A stretch of DNA of 35,679 nt, from NCBI GenBank assembly GCA_013361525.1, contig JABFXY010000146.1, forward strand, positions 1 through 35,679, read 5' to 3'. A program made the translations under genes and the position numbers. The notes beneath the pieces are model-generated. The model ran no database searches. It was not told the DNA's origin and worked only from the letters and a program-made list of their open reading frames with translations. Below, in pieces: positions 1-7,749 of this stretch. The first letter of the stretch is position 1; each line of letters opens with the position of its first letter. The DNA comes from Polyangiaceae bacterium. Its GTDB lineage: Bacteria > Myxococcota_A > Polyangia > Polyangiales > Polyangiaceae.

Positions 1-1
1 C

Positions 2-523
2 GACCTCGACAAGAGCGAGTGCGAGGGCGACGAGGACTGCCCGGGCGGGACCTGCATCGACATCAATGGCGGGTACAAGGCATGTCAGTTCCCGGTAACC
101 GAGGCGACCATGTGCACGGGGAGCGCGAGCGACCAGTGCTGCGACGCGAGCGACTGCAACGATGGAGACCGGTGCTACGAAGCCCCGATTCTTCCACATT
201 GCGGAGGCCCGCAGCCCGCCATGTACAATGCCTGCGCGGGCGACCAATGCGCGTCGAACGCCGATTGTACGGATGGCGTCTGCGTGCCCGCAGGCGTCGT
301 GGGCAACAAGGTCGCGATGTGCATTCCGGCGCAGTGCTTCGGCACGATCTGCGGGCAGAAGAGCCTCTCGTCCTGTGCACTCGTCCGCGAGCCATGCTGC
401 GGAAGCCCCGCGGGCTTCTATTGCATCGACGAGAACACCGGCTGCCAAACGAGCGCAGACTGCCCGGATGGCTATTGCGACCTCGGCGTCTGCATGGCCG
501 GGGAGGCACTCTGTCCGTCGTGA
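2..523 (+). CDS. Cysteine-rich secreted-type protein (3' part only)
   Basis: The reading frame is open from the left edge of the window to a TGA at 521-523, so the start and any signal peptide lie outside. The visible 173 residues are rich in cysteine (about one in nine), spaced as repeated C-x(5)-C-x-(D/N)-G-x-C units such as CDASDCNDGDRC and CASNADCTDGVC. This is the pattern of small disulfide-rich modules found in many extracellular or outer-membrane proteins of myxobacteria. The pattern suggests export and disulfide bonding; no catalytic function can be read. The gene converges on the oxidoreductase gene, with a long hairpin between the two stops. Coding is well supported by the ordered cysteines; function is unknown. 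Confidence 0.8.
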   Translation, partial: DLDKSECEGDEDCPGGTCIDINGGYKACQFPVTEATMCTGSASDQCCDASDCNDGDRCYEAPILPHCGGPQPAMYNACAGDQCASNADCTDGVCVPAGVVGNKVAMCIPAQCFGTICGQKSLSSCALVREPCCGSPAGFYCIDENTGCQTSADCPDGYCDLGVCMAGEALCPS

Positions 524-545
524 CCGTTGGCCCCGAGTGGTGCGT

Positions 546-594
546 AGTGCTTCGCGTGTTGTGCGCGCACCGTCGCGCAACGTACCGAAGCACT
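546..594. terminator. Hairpin between convergent genes, probable bidirectional terminator
   Basis: The outer arms AGTGCTTCG (546-554) and CGAAGCACT (586-594) are perfect reverse complements. Inside them GTTGtGCGCG pairs with CGCGCAAC with one bulged base. The structure lies exactly between the stop of the cysteine-rich gene (523) and the stop of the oxidoreductase gene (603), where a terminator serving both strands would sit. There is no T-tract on either side, so classical intrinsic termination is not certain. Confidence 0.55.
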
Positions 595-602
595 CGCCGG
601 TG

Positions 603-1481
603 TCACGCGCGCGGCAGCATACCCACGTATGCGGCAGCGACATCGTCATCACGGTGGCCGGCGTCTACGGCTCGCTGAAAGATGCCGAGGAACGCCTCGG
701 GCAGCGTTGAGTCGAGGCCGTGTTGTTTGGTGATCTCGGCGATGTGGCGCGCCGAGGCGATACACGGTCCAAGGGTCGATTGTGTATCTTTCGCGGCCGC
801 CCAGCGGCGGTCGGCAACGCGCCCGAGCGCCGCGAGCAAGAGCGGGAGGACGACCGGCCAGGACCCCTCGAGCGCCTGCCGGAAGGAGGCCAGGGGAAAC
901 GATTCCACTTCGCAGATCGCGGCGCCGAGGAGCGTCCCCTGCACCGTCCCCCAGAGCATCGCCAGGATCGCGTTGTCGAGCACGTTCGCGTGCCCGATGG
1001 CCGGGCCGACATACATCCCGGAGTCGGCAATCGCGGAGAGCGTTGCGCTGTGCTGGTCGAAGATCTCGCGCGGACCCGAGTAGAGGATCGTGCAGCCGGG
1101 CGTGCCTATCGCGTCGGGGGTCGCCAGGATGGCCCCGTCCAGGTAGCGAATGCCATGCTCGCTTGCCCACGCGGCGGCGCGCGCTGCTTCCGCTGGCGTC
1201 CCCGTCGCTAGCTCGAGGACGGTCTTTCCTCGAAGCGCCCGCGCGACCTTTGCGTCCCGCAGGAGCTCGCCGCTCACGCCGTAGTCGCTCACGATGTCGA
1301 CGATGAGATCGGCGTCCGTCGCGTCGAGCAGCGTGGGCGCCATGCGCACTCCCTCTGCTTCGAGTGCCTTCGCTTTATGAGGGGTTCGATTCCACACCGA
1401 GATCGCGTGACCGCCGCGAGCGAACGCGCGGACCAGCGCCGCGCCCATCAGACCAGCGCCGAGAACTGAGATCGTTGCCAT
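603..1481 (-). CDS. NAD(P)-dependent imine-reductase-like oxidoreductase
   Basis: This 292-aa protein belongs to the beta-hydroxyacid dehydrogenase/imine reductase superfamily. The N-terminus carries a Rossmann dinucleotide site (GAGLMGAALVRAFARGG, from residue 7) followed by VWNRTP; an Arg after the second strand is typical of NADPH preference. The C-terminal half is all-helical and matches the dimerising domain of imine reductase-like proteins. Family members reduce C=N or C=O bonds; the substrate here cannot be told. The ATG at 1481 is chosen because AAGGAG lies six bases upstream; an in-frame extension to 1598 has no such support. The gene is divergent from an AraC-type regulator 139 bp away, which probably controls it. 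Confidence 0.85.
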   Translation of the reverse strand: MATISVLGAGLMGAALVRAFARGGHAISVWNRTPHKAKALEAEGVRMAPTLLDATDADLIVDIVSDYGVSGELLRDAKVARALRGKTVLELATGTPAEAARAAAWASEHGIRYLDGAILATPDAIGTPGCTILYSGPREIFDQHSATLSAIADSGMYVGPAIGHANVLDNAILAMLWGTVQGTLLGAAICEVESFPLASFRQALEGSWPVVLPLLLAALGRVADRRWAAAKDTQSTLGPCIASARHIAEITKQHGLDSTLPEAFLGIFQRAVDAGHRDDDVAAAYVGMLPRA

Positions 1482-1620
1482 GTTGTGCTCCTTGGTTGTC
1501 GGCCACGGAGGTATCGCCGCGCGAAGCTTCGGTCGCGCACGCTCCGATGTTCGTTCGAGCACAAACCGATTGCGCCCCGTCGCGTCGACCGAGCGCATCC
1601 GGCGCGTTACCCTTCGGCCA
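1482..1620. promoter_or_regulatory. Divergent promoter region, oxidoreductase/AraC
   Basis: A 139-bp gap separates the oxidoreductase start (1481, minus) from the AraC-type regulator start (1621, plus). It must hold the promoters of both genes, and AraC-family regulators commonly act on a divergently transcribed neighbour. I could not pick out a convincing -35/-10 pair or a repeated operator by eye. Confidence 0.4.
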
Positions 1621-2439
1621 ATGAGCGCTTCTTCGGCGACGAGCCTCTCTCCGCGAATCGAGCTCCGGACCCTCCCTCCCGGATCGGTGCGTTTCGAGGC
1701 GCCAGTCGATCATTGCATCAGCGTGCACGCAGGAGCGCCGTCACGGGTCTCCTGCCGGCTGTCATCGGCGCGCTGTCTCACGACGCGGGGTGACATCAGC
1801 GTCGTCCCGGTGGGGGCGTACGACGAGTGTGTCCAGGACGACGTGAGCGAGATTGTCGACGTCCATCTACCGGTCGCGCTGGTCCGGACTGCTGCGGAGG
1901 GCCTGGGCCTCGATCCGGATCGGGCAGCGCTCGAGCCGCGCTTCGGCTTGCGTGACCCGCAGATCGAACACCTGGCGTGGGCGCTCGAAGCCGAGCAACG
2001 CGCGGGCGCGCGAGGCAACCTGCTCTATCGAGAGAGCCTAGGTGTGGCGCTCGCGGTGCGCGTCCTCGGCACCTATGGCGGGCCGCCCAAGAGCCGTCCG
2101 CCAGCAGCCCTCTCCAAGCCGCAGCTCTCGCGCGTGAATGAATGGATCGAGGCGCATCTCGACGGGGACGTCTCGCTCGCGCGACTGGCTCGCGTCGCGG
2201 GCGTGAGCGAGCCGCACTTTCGGGTGCTCTTCAAACGAGCCACATCGATGCCGGTGCACGCCTACGTCATCCAGCGCCGCGTCGAGCGAGCTCGGCGTCT
2301 CCTCTATCGCGGCGAGCTCTCCGCGAGCCAGGTCGCGCTCGAGGCCGGCTTCTCCCACCAGAGCCACATGGCTCGCTGCATGCGCCGCGTGCTGGGGATT
2401 ACGCCTGCGCAGGTGATGGGCCGGCGCGCCAAGGACTAG
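1621..2439 (+). CDS. AraC-family transcriptional regulator
   Basis: A 272-aa protein with the two helix-turn-helix units of the AraC/XylS family at its C-terminus (about residues 165-268). The first HTH reads VSLARLARVAGVSEPHFRVLFK, split here as VSLARLARVAGVSEP then HFRVLFK; the second is around SASQVALEAGFSHQSHMARC and ends in the usual GITPAQ. The N-terminal 150 residues resemble no cupin sensor I can name but have the right length for an effector-binding domain. The ATG at 1621 gives a normal family length; the frame stays open upstream to 1480, but that would overlap the divergent gene. It probably senses a substrate and regulates the neighbouring oxidoreductase; this is inferred from position. 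Confidence 0.85.
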   Translation: MSASSATSLSPRIELRTLPPGSVRFEAPVDHCISVHAGAPSRVSCRLSSARCLTTRGDISVVPVGAYDECVQDDVSEIVDVHLPVALVRTAAEGLGLDPDRAALEPRFGLRDPQIEHLAWALEAEQRAGARGNLLYRESLGVALAVRVLGTYGGPPKSRPPAALSKPQLSRVNEWIEAHLDGDVSLARLARVAGVSEPHFRVLFKRATSMPVHAYVIQRRVERARRLLYRGELSASQVALEAGFSHQSHMARCMRRVLGITPAQVMGRRAKD

Positions 2440-2496
2440 TTGTTATCTCGGCGCTGGCCTCGCTTCGTAATGGGCTCCCGCCGAACGTATAGACCA

Positions 2497-2519
2497 ACGA
2501 CGGCGCCGGCGACCGTCGT
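2497..2519. terminator. Hairpin between convergent genes
   Basis: ACGACGG (2497-2503) and CCGTCGT (2513-2519) form a perfect 7-bp GC-rich stem around a 9-base loop. It lies between the AraC gene stop (2439) and the stop of the convergent membrane protein gene (2519-2521). There is no T-run, so this is a terminator-like structure only. Confidence 0.35.
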
Positions 2520-4105
2520 CACTTCCGCCGCCCCGCATCGCGCTCGCTCTCGCGCGCGACGTGCTCCAAAACACGCCGGTGGATCGCGTGGACGATCGTA
2601 TCGGTCCACGCCTTCCAATATGTCTCCGGGAAGATGTCGAGCTGGTACTCGGTGGTCCCCTCCAGCAGGGTTCGCCCACCGGGCAGCTCCCGAAGCCTGA
2701 ACTCCCCTCGACGCGAACGCATGAAGCCGTGGAGGTGCGGCGCGTCGACGGTCTCGTAGGGGCTGAGCTCGCGCATCGGAGGCGGGTTTTGCTCCACATC
2801 GAACGCGAGCCGCTCACCCGGCTCCCAGGCCGTAATGGGCTCGACGAAGCTCCCCGTCGAGAAGTTGCAATAACGGACGGCGCCGACCCCGCTGCCCTCG
2901 ATGTTTGCGGATTTCGGATACGCGACGCCTGCACGAAACATAAACTCGTCAGGCTCATCGAGCGGAGCGAACGCAACCACGTGTTCCCAAACCACCTCGG
3001 GCGGGGCATCGATGACGACGCTCGTGCTGACGTCATAGATAGGCGGTTCCACCATCGGCGCCTCGATCGCGGCAGCAATCGGGAGCAATGCGACGCCGAG
3101 CAGTTGCTTCGGATCGCGATCGTCGATCCTCTCCCTCAAAGCCCGGCCGAGCGCGAAGCCCACCGCGCCCATCGCCGCAGCGGGCACCGCGGCCATCATC
3201 AGGCAGAGCAGGCCCTCGAATGCGAATATCAACAGCGCGCCGCCAGCGAGCAGGAAGGAGCCGACGACGCAGCCAAGCGCGGAGTCGGCTCGAGAAAACG
3301 ATACTGCCCCCACGAAAGCCATCAGAGCCGGCGTCCCCATGAACAGGGCAGTCCCGTAGGTCCCCATGATTCGGACACAGAAGAGGGACATGAACACGCC
3401 GATTGAGGCGCACACGATGGTCCTGAGGACGATACTGCGCCCCTCGGTCGGGCGATCCGCGGGCACCGGGAGCACCGCTGGTGCAGGCTCGGGCAACATT
3501 CGCGAGAGATCCGGCGGAGCCCGCCTTTTTGCGGGCGCGGGCAGCGCGGGCGGCTCCGGCGGGCTGGGGGCTGCGGGATCACGATACCCGCGAGCCGGCG
3601 CATCAGGCGGCGGAGGTTCGGGCGGTGGCGGAGGAGGAGGGGCTGGAGCGTCGGCTCGGGCCTGCTCGAGCGCAGATGCCTCGCGACCCCACCCGCTCGG
3701 AAACAGGGAGAGCGCCGCCATCACGACGTAATGCACTCCGGGTATCATGAACGCAAATCCGAACACCGGAGAAACGGACGCATCGATCGCGCGCCGGACG
3801 CTCATGGTGACGCCCACGTAGAGAAAGGGCATCGACAGGGCGATGAGGAGCGGGGTGACGAATGACGGCGCGTCCCGCAGCAGCTCTGCGCGATACATGA
3901 AGAAGGGCGTCACGAACGCGAGTGGTGTAAGCACCTTCTGGGTGTAGATCGCGAATACGGCATACTCGAGCCCGTACTTCAGGAGCATCAAGCCCGTGCC
4001 GGCGATGAGATAACTCTTGCGCGTCACCGGTGCACGCAAGCCGAAGACGATGGCGAGAGCGGAGGCTTTGCCCTCGCCAGATTTCGCAAGCGCGTTGCTC
4101 GTCAT
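2519..4105 (-). CDS. Membrane protein: DUF805-like N-terminus with C-terminal SRPBCC domain
   Basis: A 528-aa protein with three parts. Residues about 25-150 hold hydrophobic segments with a charged RxSY start and a VRRAID motif, resembling DUF805 membrane proteins. A proline-rich linker (about 155-230, with runs of P and E) follows, then four more hydrophobic stretches. From about residue 365 the sequence STSVVIDAPPEVVWEHV begins a START/SRPBCC (polyketide cyclase-like) ligand-binding fold, ending in a long amphipathic helix as usual for the family. SRPBCC domains bind hydrophobic molecules; the ligand is unknown. The ATG at 4105 is the first methionine before the globular part; its ribosome site is weak. 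The combination is unusual and no specific function can be given. Confidence 0.75.
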   Translation of the reverse strand: MTSNALAKSGEGKASALAIVFGLRAPVTRKSYLIAGTGLMLLKYGLEYAVFAIYTQKVLTPLAFVTPFFMYRAELLRDAPSFVTPLLIALSMPFLYVGVTMSVRRAIDASVSPVFGFAFMIPGVHYVVMAALSLFPSGWGREASALEQARADAPAPPPPPPPEPPPPDAPARGYRDPAAPSPPEPPALPAPAKRRAPPDLSRMLPEPAPAVLPVPADRPTEGRSIVLRTIVCASIGVFMSLFCVRIMGTYGTALFMGTPALMAFVGAVSFSRADSALGCVVGSFLLAGGALLIFAFEGLLCLMMAAVPAAAMGAVGFALGRALRERIDDRDPKQLLGVALLPIAAAIEAPMVEPPIYDVSTSVVIDAPPEVVWEHVVAFAPLDEPDEFMFRAGVAYPKSANIEGSGVGAVRYCNFSTGSFVEPITAWEPGERLAFDVEQNPPPMRELSPYETVDAPHLHGFMRSRRGEFRLRELPGGRTLLEGTTEYQLDIFPETYWKAWTDTIVHAIHRRVLEHVARESERDAGRRK

Positions 4106-4517
4106 GGGGTCACGTTTTGCGCGGTCGTCAGCGTCACCGACTGGACGGCGTGCCGGCACTTCGGTTCACGACTTTCTATTGCACTCAGCTTCACCAACAA
4201 CCTCCGACAGGCATCGAATCTCGGTGTCCGAGAAAGCGCCCGGGTTTCGCACGTCTCACTACCATTCACTTGCTGACCACTCGACGCGTGGCCGTTCGTT
4301 TCTACTCGCGGGGTCACGGTTACACTGTCTCCGTCTCGTGTCCTTCGAGGACATTCATTCGCGGGTGCTCCCGGGTAGCACGAGGTTCGAGGAGTGCGAA
4401 CACTAACCCCGTGAGCCCCAGCGGAGGAGGCTTGGCTCGCTCGAGATCGGCTCCTTTTTTTCGCGGCGATGCCCCGCTGCACAGAAGCCTGAGCCGGCTA
4501 CGCAGCCGCGGCGGTAC
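4106..4517. other. Intergenic stretch without a supportable gene
   Basis: These 412 bp lie between the start of the SRPBCC membrane protein gene and the stop of the TPR gene. Open frames exist on both strands, but their translations are low-complexity Arg/Ser/Thr sequences without domain character. It presumably holds the promoter of the gene starting at 4105. I see no clear promoter, repeat or RNA. Confidence 0.5.
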
Positions 4518-5594
4518 TCAGACGCCGTTGCCGACGTTGTTCGGCGCGTGGTGCAAACCGAGCGCGAGCTCGAGCGCGCCACGCACCGTGCGCAGCGCTT
4601 CCGCGCGCAACCCGCGCTTCAGCTGAGCCTCGGCCCGGCCGAGCTCGATTGAGACGGTGCCACGTGGATTGTCCGCTTGCACGCACATATCCCGCGCAAG
4701 CTCATAGAGCCCCTCGGCCTCTTTATGCGATCCTAGCTCGGCGCCGCAGCTCGCCATCCCCGCAATGAGATCGGCTGCGACAATGGGAGGTACTTCCCCT
4801 GCCATGAGGAGCTCGTCTTCCATGCCGCGCTCGTACGCGCGCATCGCGGACTCGATGTCTCCAGCGGCAAACAGGGCGCGTCCTCGATACAGCGATACGA
4901 GCACCTGATCATGTCCCGGCTTCGCGAGGCGCGCGGCCTCGTCGATGAGATCGAGCGCGTGGTCGTGCTCCAGGCAGAACGACGCGAAGAGCGACGCGTC
5001 GAGGAACCAGCGCATTCGCTGCTGTGCGCCTGCACGTGATGCCTTCGCCGCTGTTCGCAGCGCGCCCCCTAGCGGGACATCTGCGAGGATCGACCTGGGG
5101 CCAGCATCCAGCATTACGAAGCGCACGCGCGTCCCACCGACTTGGACCGCGCACGCTCGAAGGGCGTCGCGAATCGCAGAGGTGGTGTGTTGGGTGACGA
5201 CTCCCACGAGTACGACCGGGATCGCGAATGCTTCGAGTCGCGCGGCAACTCCGTCGACCCAGCACAGGAAAGCGGCGACAGGATCCGATTCCACAGCAAA
5301 CGTCGGGTTCCGCGGCGCGTTCGGGCTCGACGTGGCCCACGCTCTCGCCCACATGCTCCGGTACGGCGCGTCAGGTCGGAGCTGCTCGAATGCAAGGTCG
5401 AGCCCGGCCGCCCACTCCTTCACGAAGCGACCAAGCTCACCCATGGTCGTGGGCGACAACAAAACAAGCGCTTCGCCATCCATGCCAATCTCCCCCAACC
5501 CCTCCAGCACCATATCGAGATAGGCCCGCTCCCCGGTCATGTTGAACACGGACGGACAGGGATGAAACGCAATCGGAAGCATCAGATGACGCAC
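4518..5594 (-). CDS. TPR-repeat protein of unknown function
   Basis: A 358-aa protein. The first 180 residues look like an alpha/beta domain I do not recognise (strands such as IPVVLVGVVT and VRFVMLDAG). The rest, from about 195, is a run of paired helices with TPR character (ASFCLEHDHALDLIDEAARL; LVSLYRGRALFAAGD; AMRAYERGMEDE; AEGLYELARD; ELGRAEAQLKRG). It is probably a scaffold for protein interactions. I take the GTG at 5594 as the start because GGAGGAG lies just upstream; the ATG at 5582 would leave that site 16 bases away. It lies on the same strand as the secretion cluster to the right and may be an accessory protein, which is inference from position only. Confidence 0.7.
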   Translation of the reverse strand: MRHLMLPIAFHPCPSVFNMTGERAYLDMVLEGLGEIGMDGEALVLLSPTTMGELGRFVKEWAAGLDLAFEQLRPDAPYRSMWARAWATSSPNAPRNPTFAVESDPVAAFLCWVDGVAARLEAFAIPVVLVGVVTQHTTSAIRDALRACAVQVGGTRVRFVMLDAGPRSILADVPLGGALRTAAKASRAGAQQRMRWFLDASLFASFCLEHDHALDLIDEAARLAKPGHDQVLVSLYRGRALFAAGDIESAMRAYERGMEDELLMAGEVPPIVAADLIAGMASCGAELGSHKEAEGLYELARDMCVQADNPRGTVSIELGRAEAQLKRGLRAEALRTVRGALELALGLHHAPNNVGNGV

Positions 5595-5853
5595 AAGACT
5601 CCTCCCCTTTCGCAAGGCTGTAGTCGCCCATCAGGGACACCCGTGGCTCCGCGAGCGCGCGTTGTCGCTACGGGCTGAGCATGCAGAACGAGCGGCTGCC
5701 CGTCTGTTGATCCCTCGAGGCAGACCCAGCGGCGAATTGCTCCACGCGCTGCGGCCTCGAGAGGTACTCCCCGCCGGGCTGCCTACATGGACATCATTTC
5801 GTTAGCCGCCCGCAGGTCGCAGCCTCGGCGGCTCGTGTGCGCCTATCGCGTCG

Positions 5854-6300
5854 TCATTTCGGGGCTCGAAGCAGCGCCAGCGGCTTTCGTCCACGCAGAC
5901 GAGGCCCGAGCAGCTCGTAGGCGGAGGCGGCGCAGAGCAGCGCGATGCCGGCCCAACGGCCCCACGGGAGGCCGAGCCGTCGATCGACCCAGTAAATGAG
6001 CGCGATCGCCAACGTCCCGACGATGCCGAACACAAGATTCCTTCGGCGTATCGCGAAAGCCAGCACCGCAATGACACCGAGGACTGCCAGTGCCGTTACG
6101 ACGGGTCCGACGATGGCTTGCGAGACACCGGCAATGGCAAAGACGCCGCCATACGCCATCAGGCACATCGGGCATTTCGGCAGGATCGCGAGGAGGCCGA
6201 CGGTTGGGGCCGTGATCCACAGGCTCCTACTCTTGGGCCGCGGTTCAGCTGCGCAACCGCAGTGCCCACCTCGCCGCTCTTTCTCGACAGTCGGCCTCAT
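5854..6300 (-). CDS. Small polytopic membrane protein with CPxC motif
   Basis: A 148-aa protein with about four hydrophobic segments (roughly 28-60, 62-84, 88-105 and 114-132). A CGC pair (residues 14-16) precedes the membrane part, and the first segment contains PKCPMC (41-46). Paired cysteines next to a membrane helix recall small metal-handling membrane proteins such as the MerC/MerT type, but similarity is limited to the motif and size. I would call it a putative metal-related membrane protein at most. The ATG at 6300 has AAGGA seven bases upstream. The next gene on the same strand ends 82 bp upstream, so it may be the last gene of that operon. Confidence 0.65.
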   Translation of the reverse strand: MRPTVEKERRGGHCGCAAEPRPKSRSLWITAPTVGLLAILPKCPMCLMAYGGVFAIAGVSQAIVGPVVTALAVLGVIAVLAFAIRRRNLVFGIVGTLAIALIYWVDRRLGLPWGRWAGIALLCAASAYELLGPRLRGRKPLALLRAPK

Positions 6301-6382
6301 CGAGCTTTCCTTTTTTGTCGGGCAAACCCTCATTGCCTGCCTTCAGTCGGCGGATCCTCACGCGCGAGGACATCGAAAACTT

Positions 6383-7255
6383 TTATTCGGACTCCGCGTG
6401 CGTTCGGCGGCGCGCCCGCTCGGGAACCGGTTCCGAAATAGGATCCTCATCGGTCCCTTCAGCAGTCGGCTCCGCGGCAATGCGCGTCCGGAAAGGACCC
6501 TCCGGAGGTTCGGCCCGAGGCAAGAGCTCACGAATCTCCACGGCAGCTCGAAACGCGCGCCATCGTTTCAGCGGCTCAGCTCCACCCCATGAACACAATG
6601 AGGTCGTGCTGTCCCCGTAGCTAATGACGATTCGTTCGCCATCGCAGCGAGCCGCGAAAACGCGGACAGGCTGTCCGAATGCAGCTCGCACCGTTGGCTT
6701 TCGGCCGAGTTCGACGAGCCGAAGCCGCCGAACGCCGACCCAAAGCTGGAGCAGTGGTAGCGGGAGGATGAAGATCGAAGAGGCGAAGATCGTGGTCGGA
6801 GACAGCGAGGAGCCGCCATAGCCGAAGAGCGTGAGAAAGAAGCAGAAGCAGGAAAACACTCCAGGAAGAAAGAGTACGGCGAATACCGCCCACGGCCATC
6901 GCGCGGGCGGGGCCGTGAACAGTACGAGGGTTCGCGGTGATGCTGGGCGACTAGCGTGACGAGCCCGCAGCCGCCGGACCAACCAACTAAAGGAAAACCA
7001 CGCAGACAGGGAAACGACGACGCCAAAGCCGAAGGTGCCTAACAGGCCAACCCAGATGGAGGCGATCGTGGTGCCAGGCGCAGCAGAGCTGATGGACCAC
7101 AGGATCATTCCTTGTACCCATACGAGTGGTCCAAGGACCACCGCGGCCACTGCGGCAGACAGCCAGAGCCCCGCGCGCAGATCAGAAGGCGTAAGTGCGC
7201 CGCCATACCTGCCAACAGGATCGTGGAGTCGCCTCTTTCGTCGCCGTGCTGCCAC
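6383..7255 (-). CDS. Membrane protein, candidate T6SS immunity or accessory protein
   Basis: A 290-aa protein. A basic N-terminus is followed by four hydrophobic stretches in the first 170 residues (LWLSAAVAAVVLGPLVWVQG; VGLLGTFGFGVVVSLSAW; WAVFAVLFLPGVFSCFCF; ILPLPLLQLWVGV). A soluble, strand-rich C-terminal region of about 115 residues follows, ending acidic. The layout of several helices and then a cytosolic beta-rich tail is shared with two other proteins of this cluster (starts at 8649 and 10720). The start is GTG at 7255 with AAGGGAGGGG just upstream. It lies 82 bp downstream of the PAAR gene on the same strand. Membrane proteins next to secreted effectors are often immunity proteins, but nothing here proves it. 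Confidence 0.65.
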   Translation of the reverse strand: MAARRRKRRLHDPVGRYGGALTPSDLRAGLWLSAAVAAVVLGPLVWVQGMILWSISSAAPGTTIASIWVGLLGTFGFGVVVSLSAWFSFSWLVRRLRARHASRPASPRTLVLFTAPPARWPWAVFAVLFLPGVFSCFCFFLTLFGYGGSSLSPTTIFASSIFILPLPLLQLWVGVRRLRLVELGRKPTVRAAFGQPVRVFAARCDGERIVISYGDSTTSLCSWGGAEPLKRWRAFRAAVEIRELLPRAEPPEGPFRTRIAAEPTAEGTDEDPISEPVPERARRRTHAESE

Positions 7256-7337
7256 GCCGCCCCTCCCTTGGATCTCTCGGCCTGTTGTTCGCCGTTGGCG
7301 AGCCGTCCGCGCCGCCTCGACAAGCGTCGCCGCAGCT

Positions 7338-7706
7338 CTACCCGACGATCACCTTGCTAGAAGCGACCACGCGCCCGACGTCCGCATCGGTTGGATCGCC
7401 ACAAGTCGACGCTCGGTCGCCATCGCGGGCCGCCGGCTTGTCCTCGATGAACACGGTGCTGCTTCCGCCGACGATGACGCCCCGGTTCGTCGGCGGGCGC
7501 ACGAAGCTCTTCCCTGGCGGCGGCACGTGGATGACGACGTTCTGCGCCTTCGTGCCGACGACGGCCGCGGGTGCGTCCTCGACCATGACCGTCGTGCTCA
7601 GGCCGTCGACGAGCTTTCCCTGGAAGGGAAACGTCATGGGCGCGCCGTCGACGAGATGCGTGTCCGTCGCGACGACCTGATCACCTTGTTTAGCGGCGGG
7701 CTTCAT
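7338..7706 (-). CDS. PAAR-like protein, tip of the type VI secretion spike
   Basis: A complete 122-aa PAAR-family protein. It shows the expected repeats of short strands, KPAARDGDRASTCGDP near the C-terminus (the literal PAAR at residues 91-94) and a similar VEDAPAAVVGTKA unit at about 42-54. Possible zinc ligands at the cone tip are H17, H60 and C102. PAAR proteins cap the VgrG trimer and can carry effectors; this one has no extra domain, so it is a plain tip. The ATG at 7706 has AAGGA seven bases upstream. The 50 bp around its start are nearly identical to the junction at 8634-8683, and its first residues (MKPAA, then QVV) match the membrane protein encoded upstream at 8649. Confidence 0.88.
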   Translation of the reverse strand: MKPAAKQGDQVVATDTHLVDGAPMTFPFQGKLVDGLSTTVMVEDAPAAVVGTKAQNVVIHVPPPGKSFVRPPTNRGVIVGGSSTVFIEDKPAARDGDRASTCGDPTDADVGRVVASSKVIVG

Positions 7707-7740
7707 CGGGCGTTCCTTCCACGTAGCGCAGAGACCTTCT
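7691..7740. repeat. Direct repeat copy A (PAAR gene start)
   Basis: About 50 bp, aligned by eye, match 8634-8683 at roughly 90% identity. Both copies include the ATG of the following gene, the AAGGAACGCCCG ribosome site and the stretch encoding RGRNAR-stop. Here the RGRNAR tail is only a remnant, because the open frame above it (shadow of 7750-8649) is not a gene. The likely cause is duplication of the junction during insertion of the 299-aa gene. Confidence 0.7.
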
Positions 7741-7749
7741 GACCCACCC

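Noticed and set aside
4441..4475. Intrinsic terminator at the CTCC-T7 stretch
   Set aside because: The T-run is on the plus strand, but the genes on both sides are on the minus strand, and the preceding stem pairs poorly.
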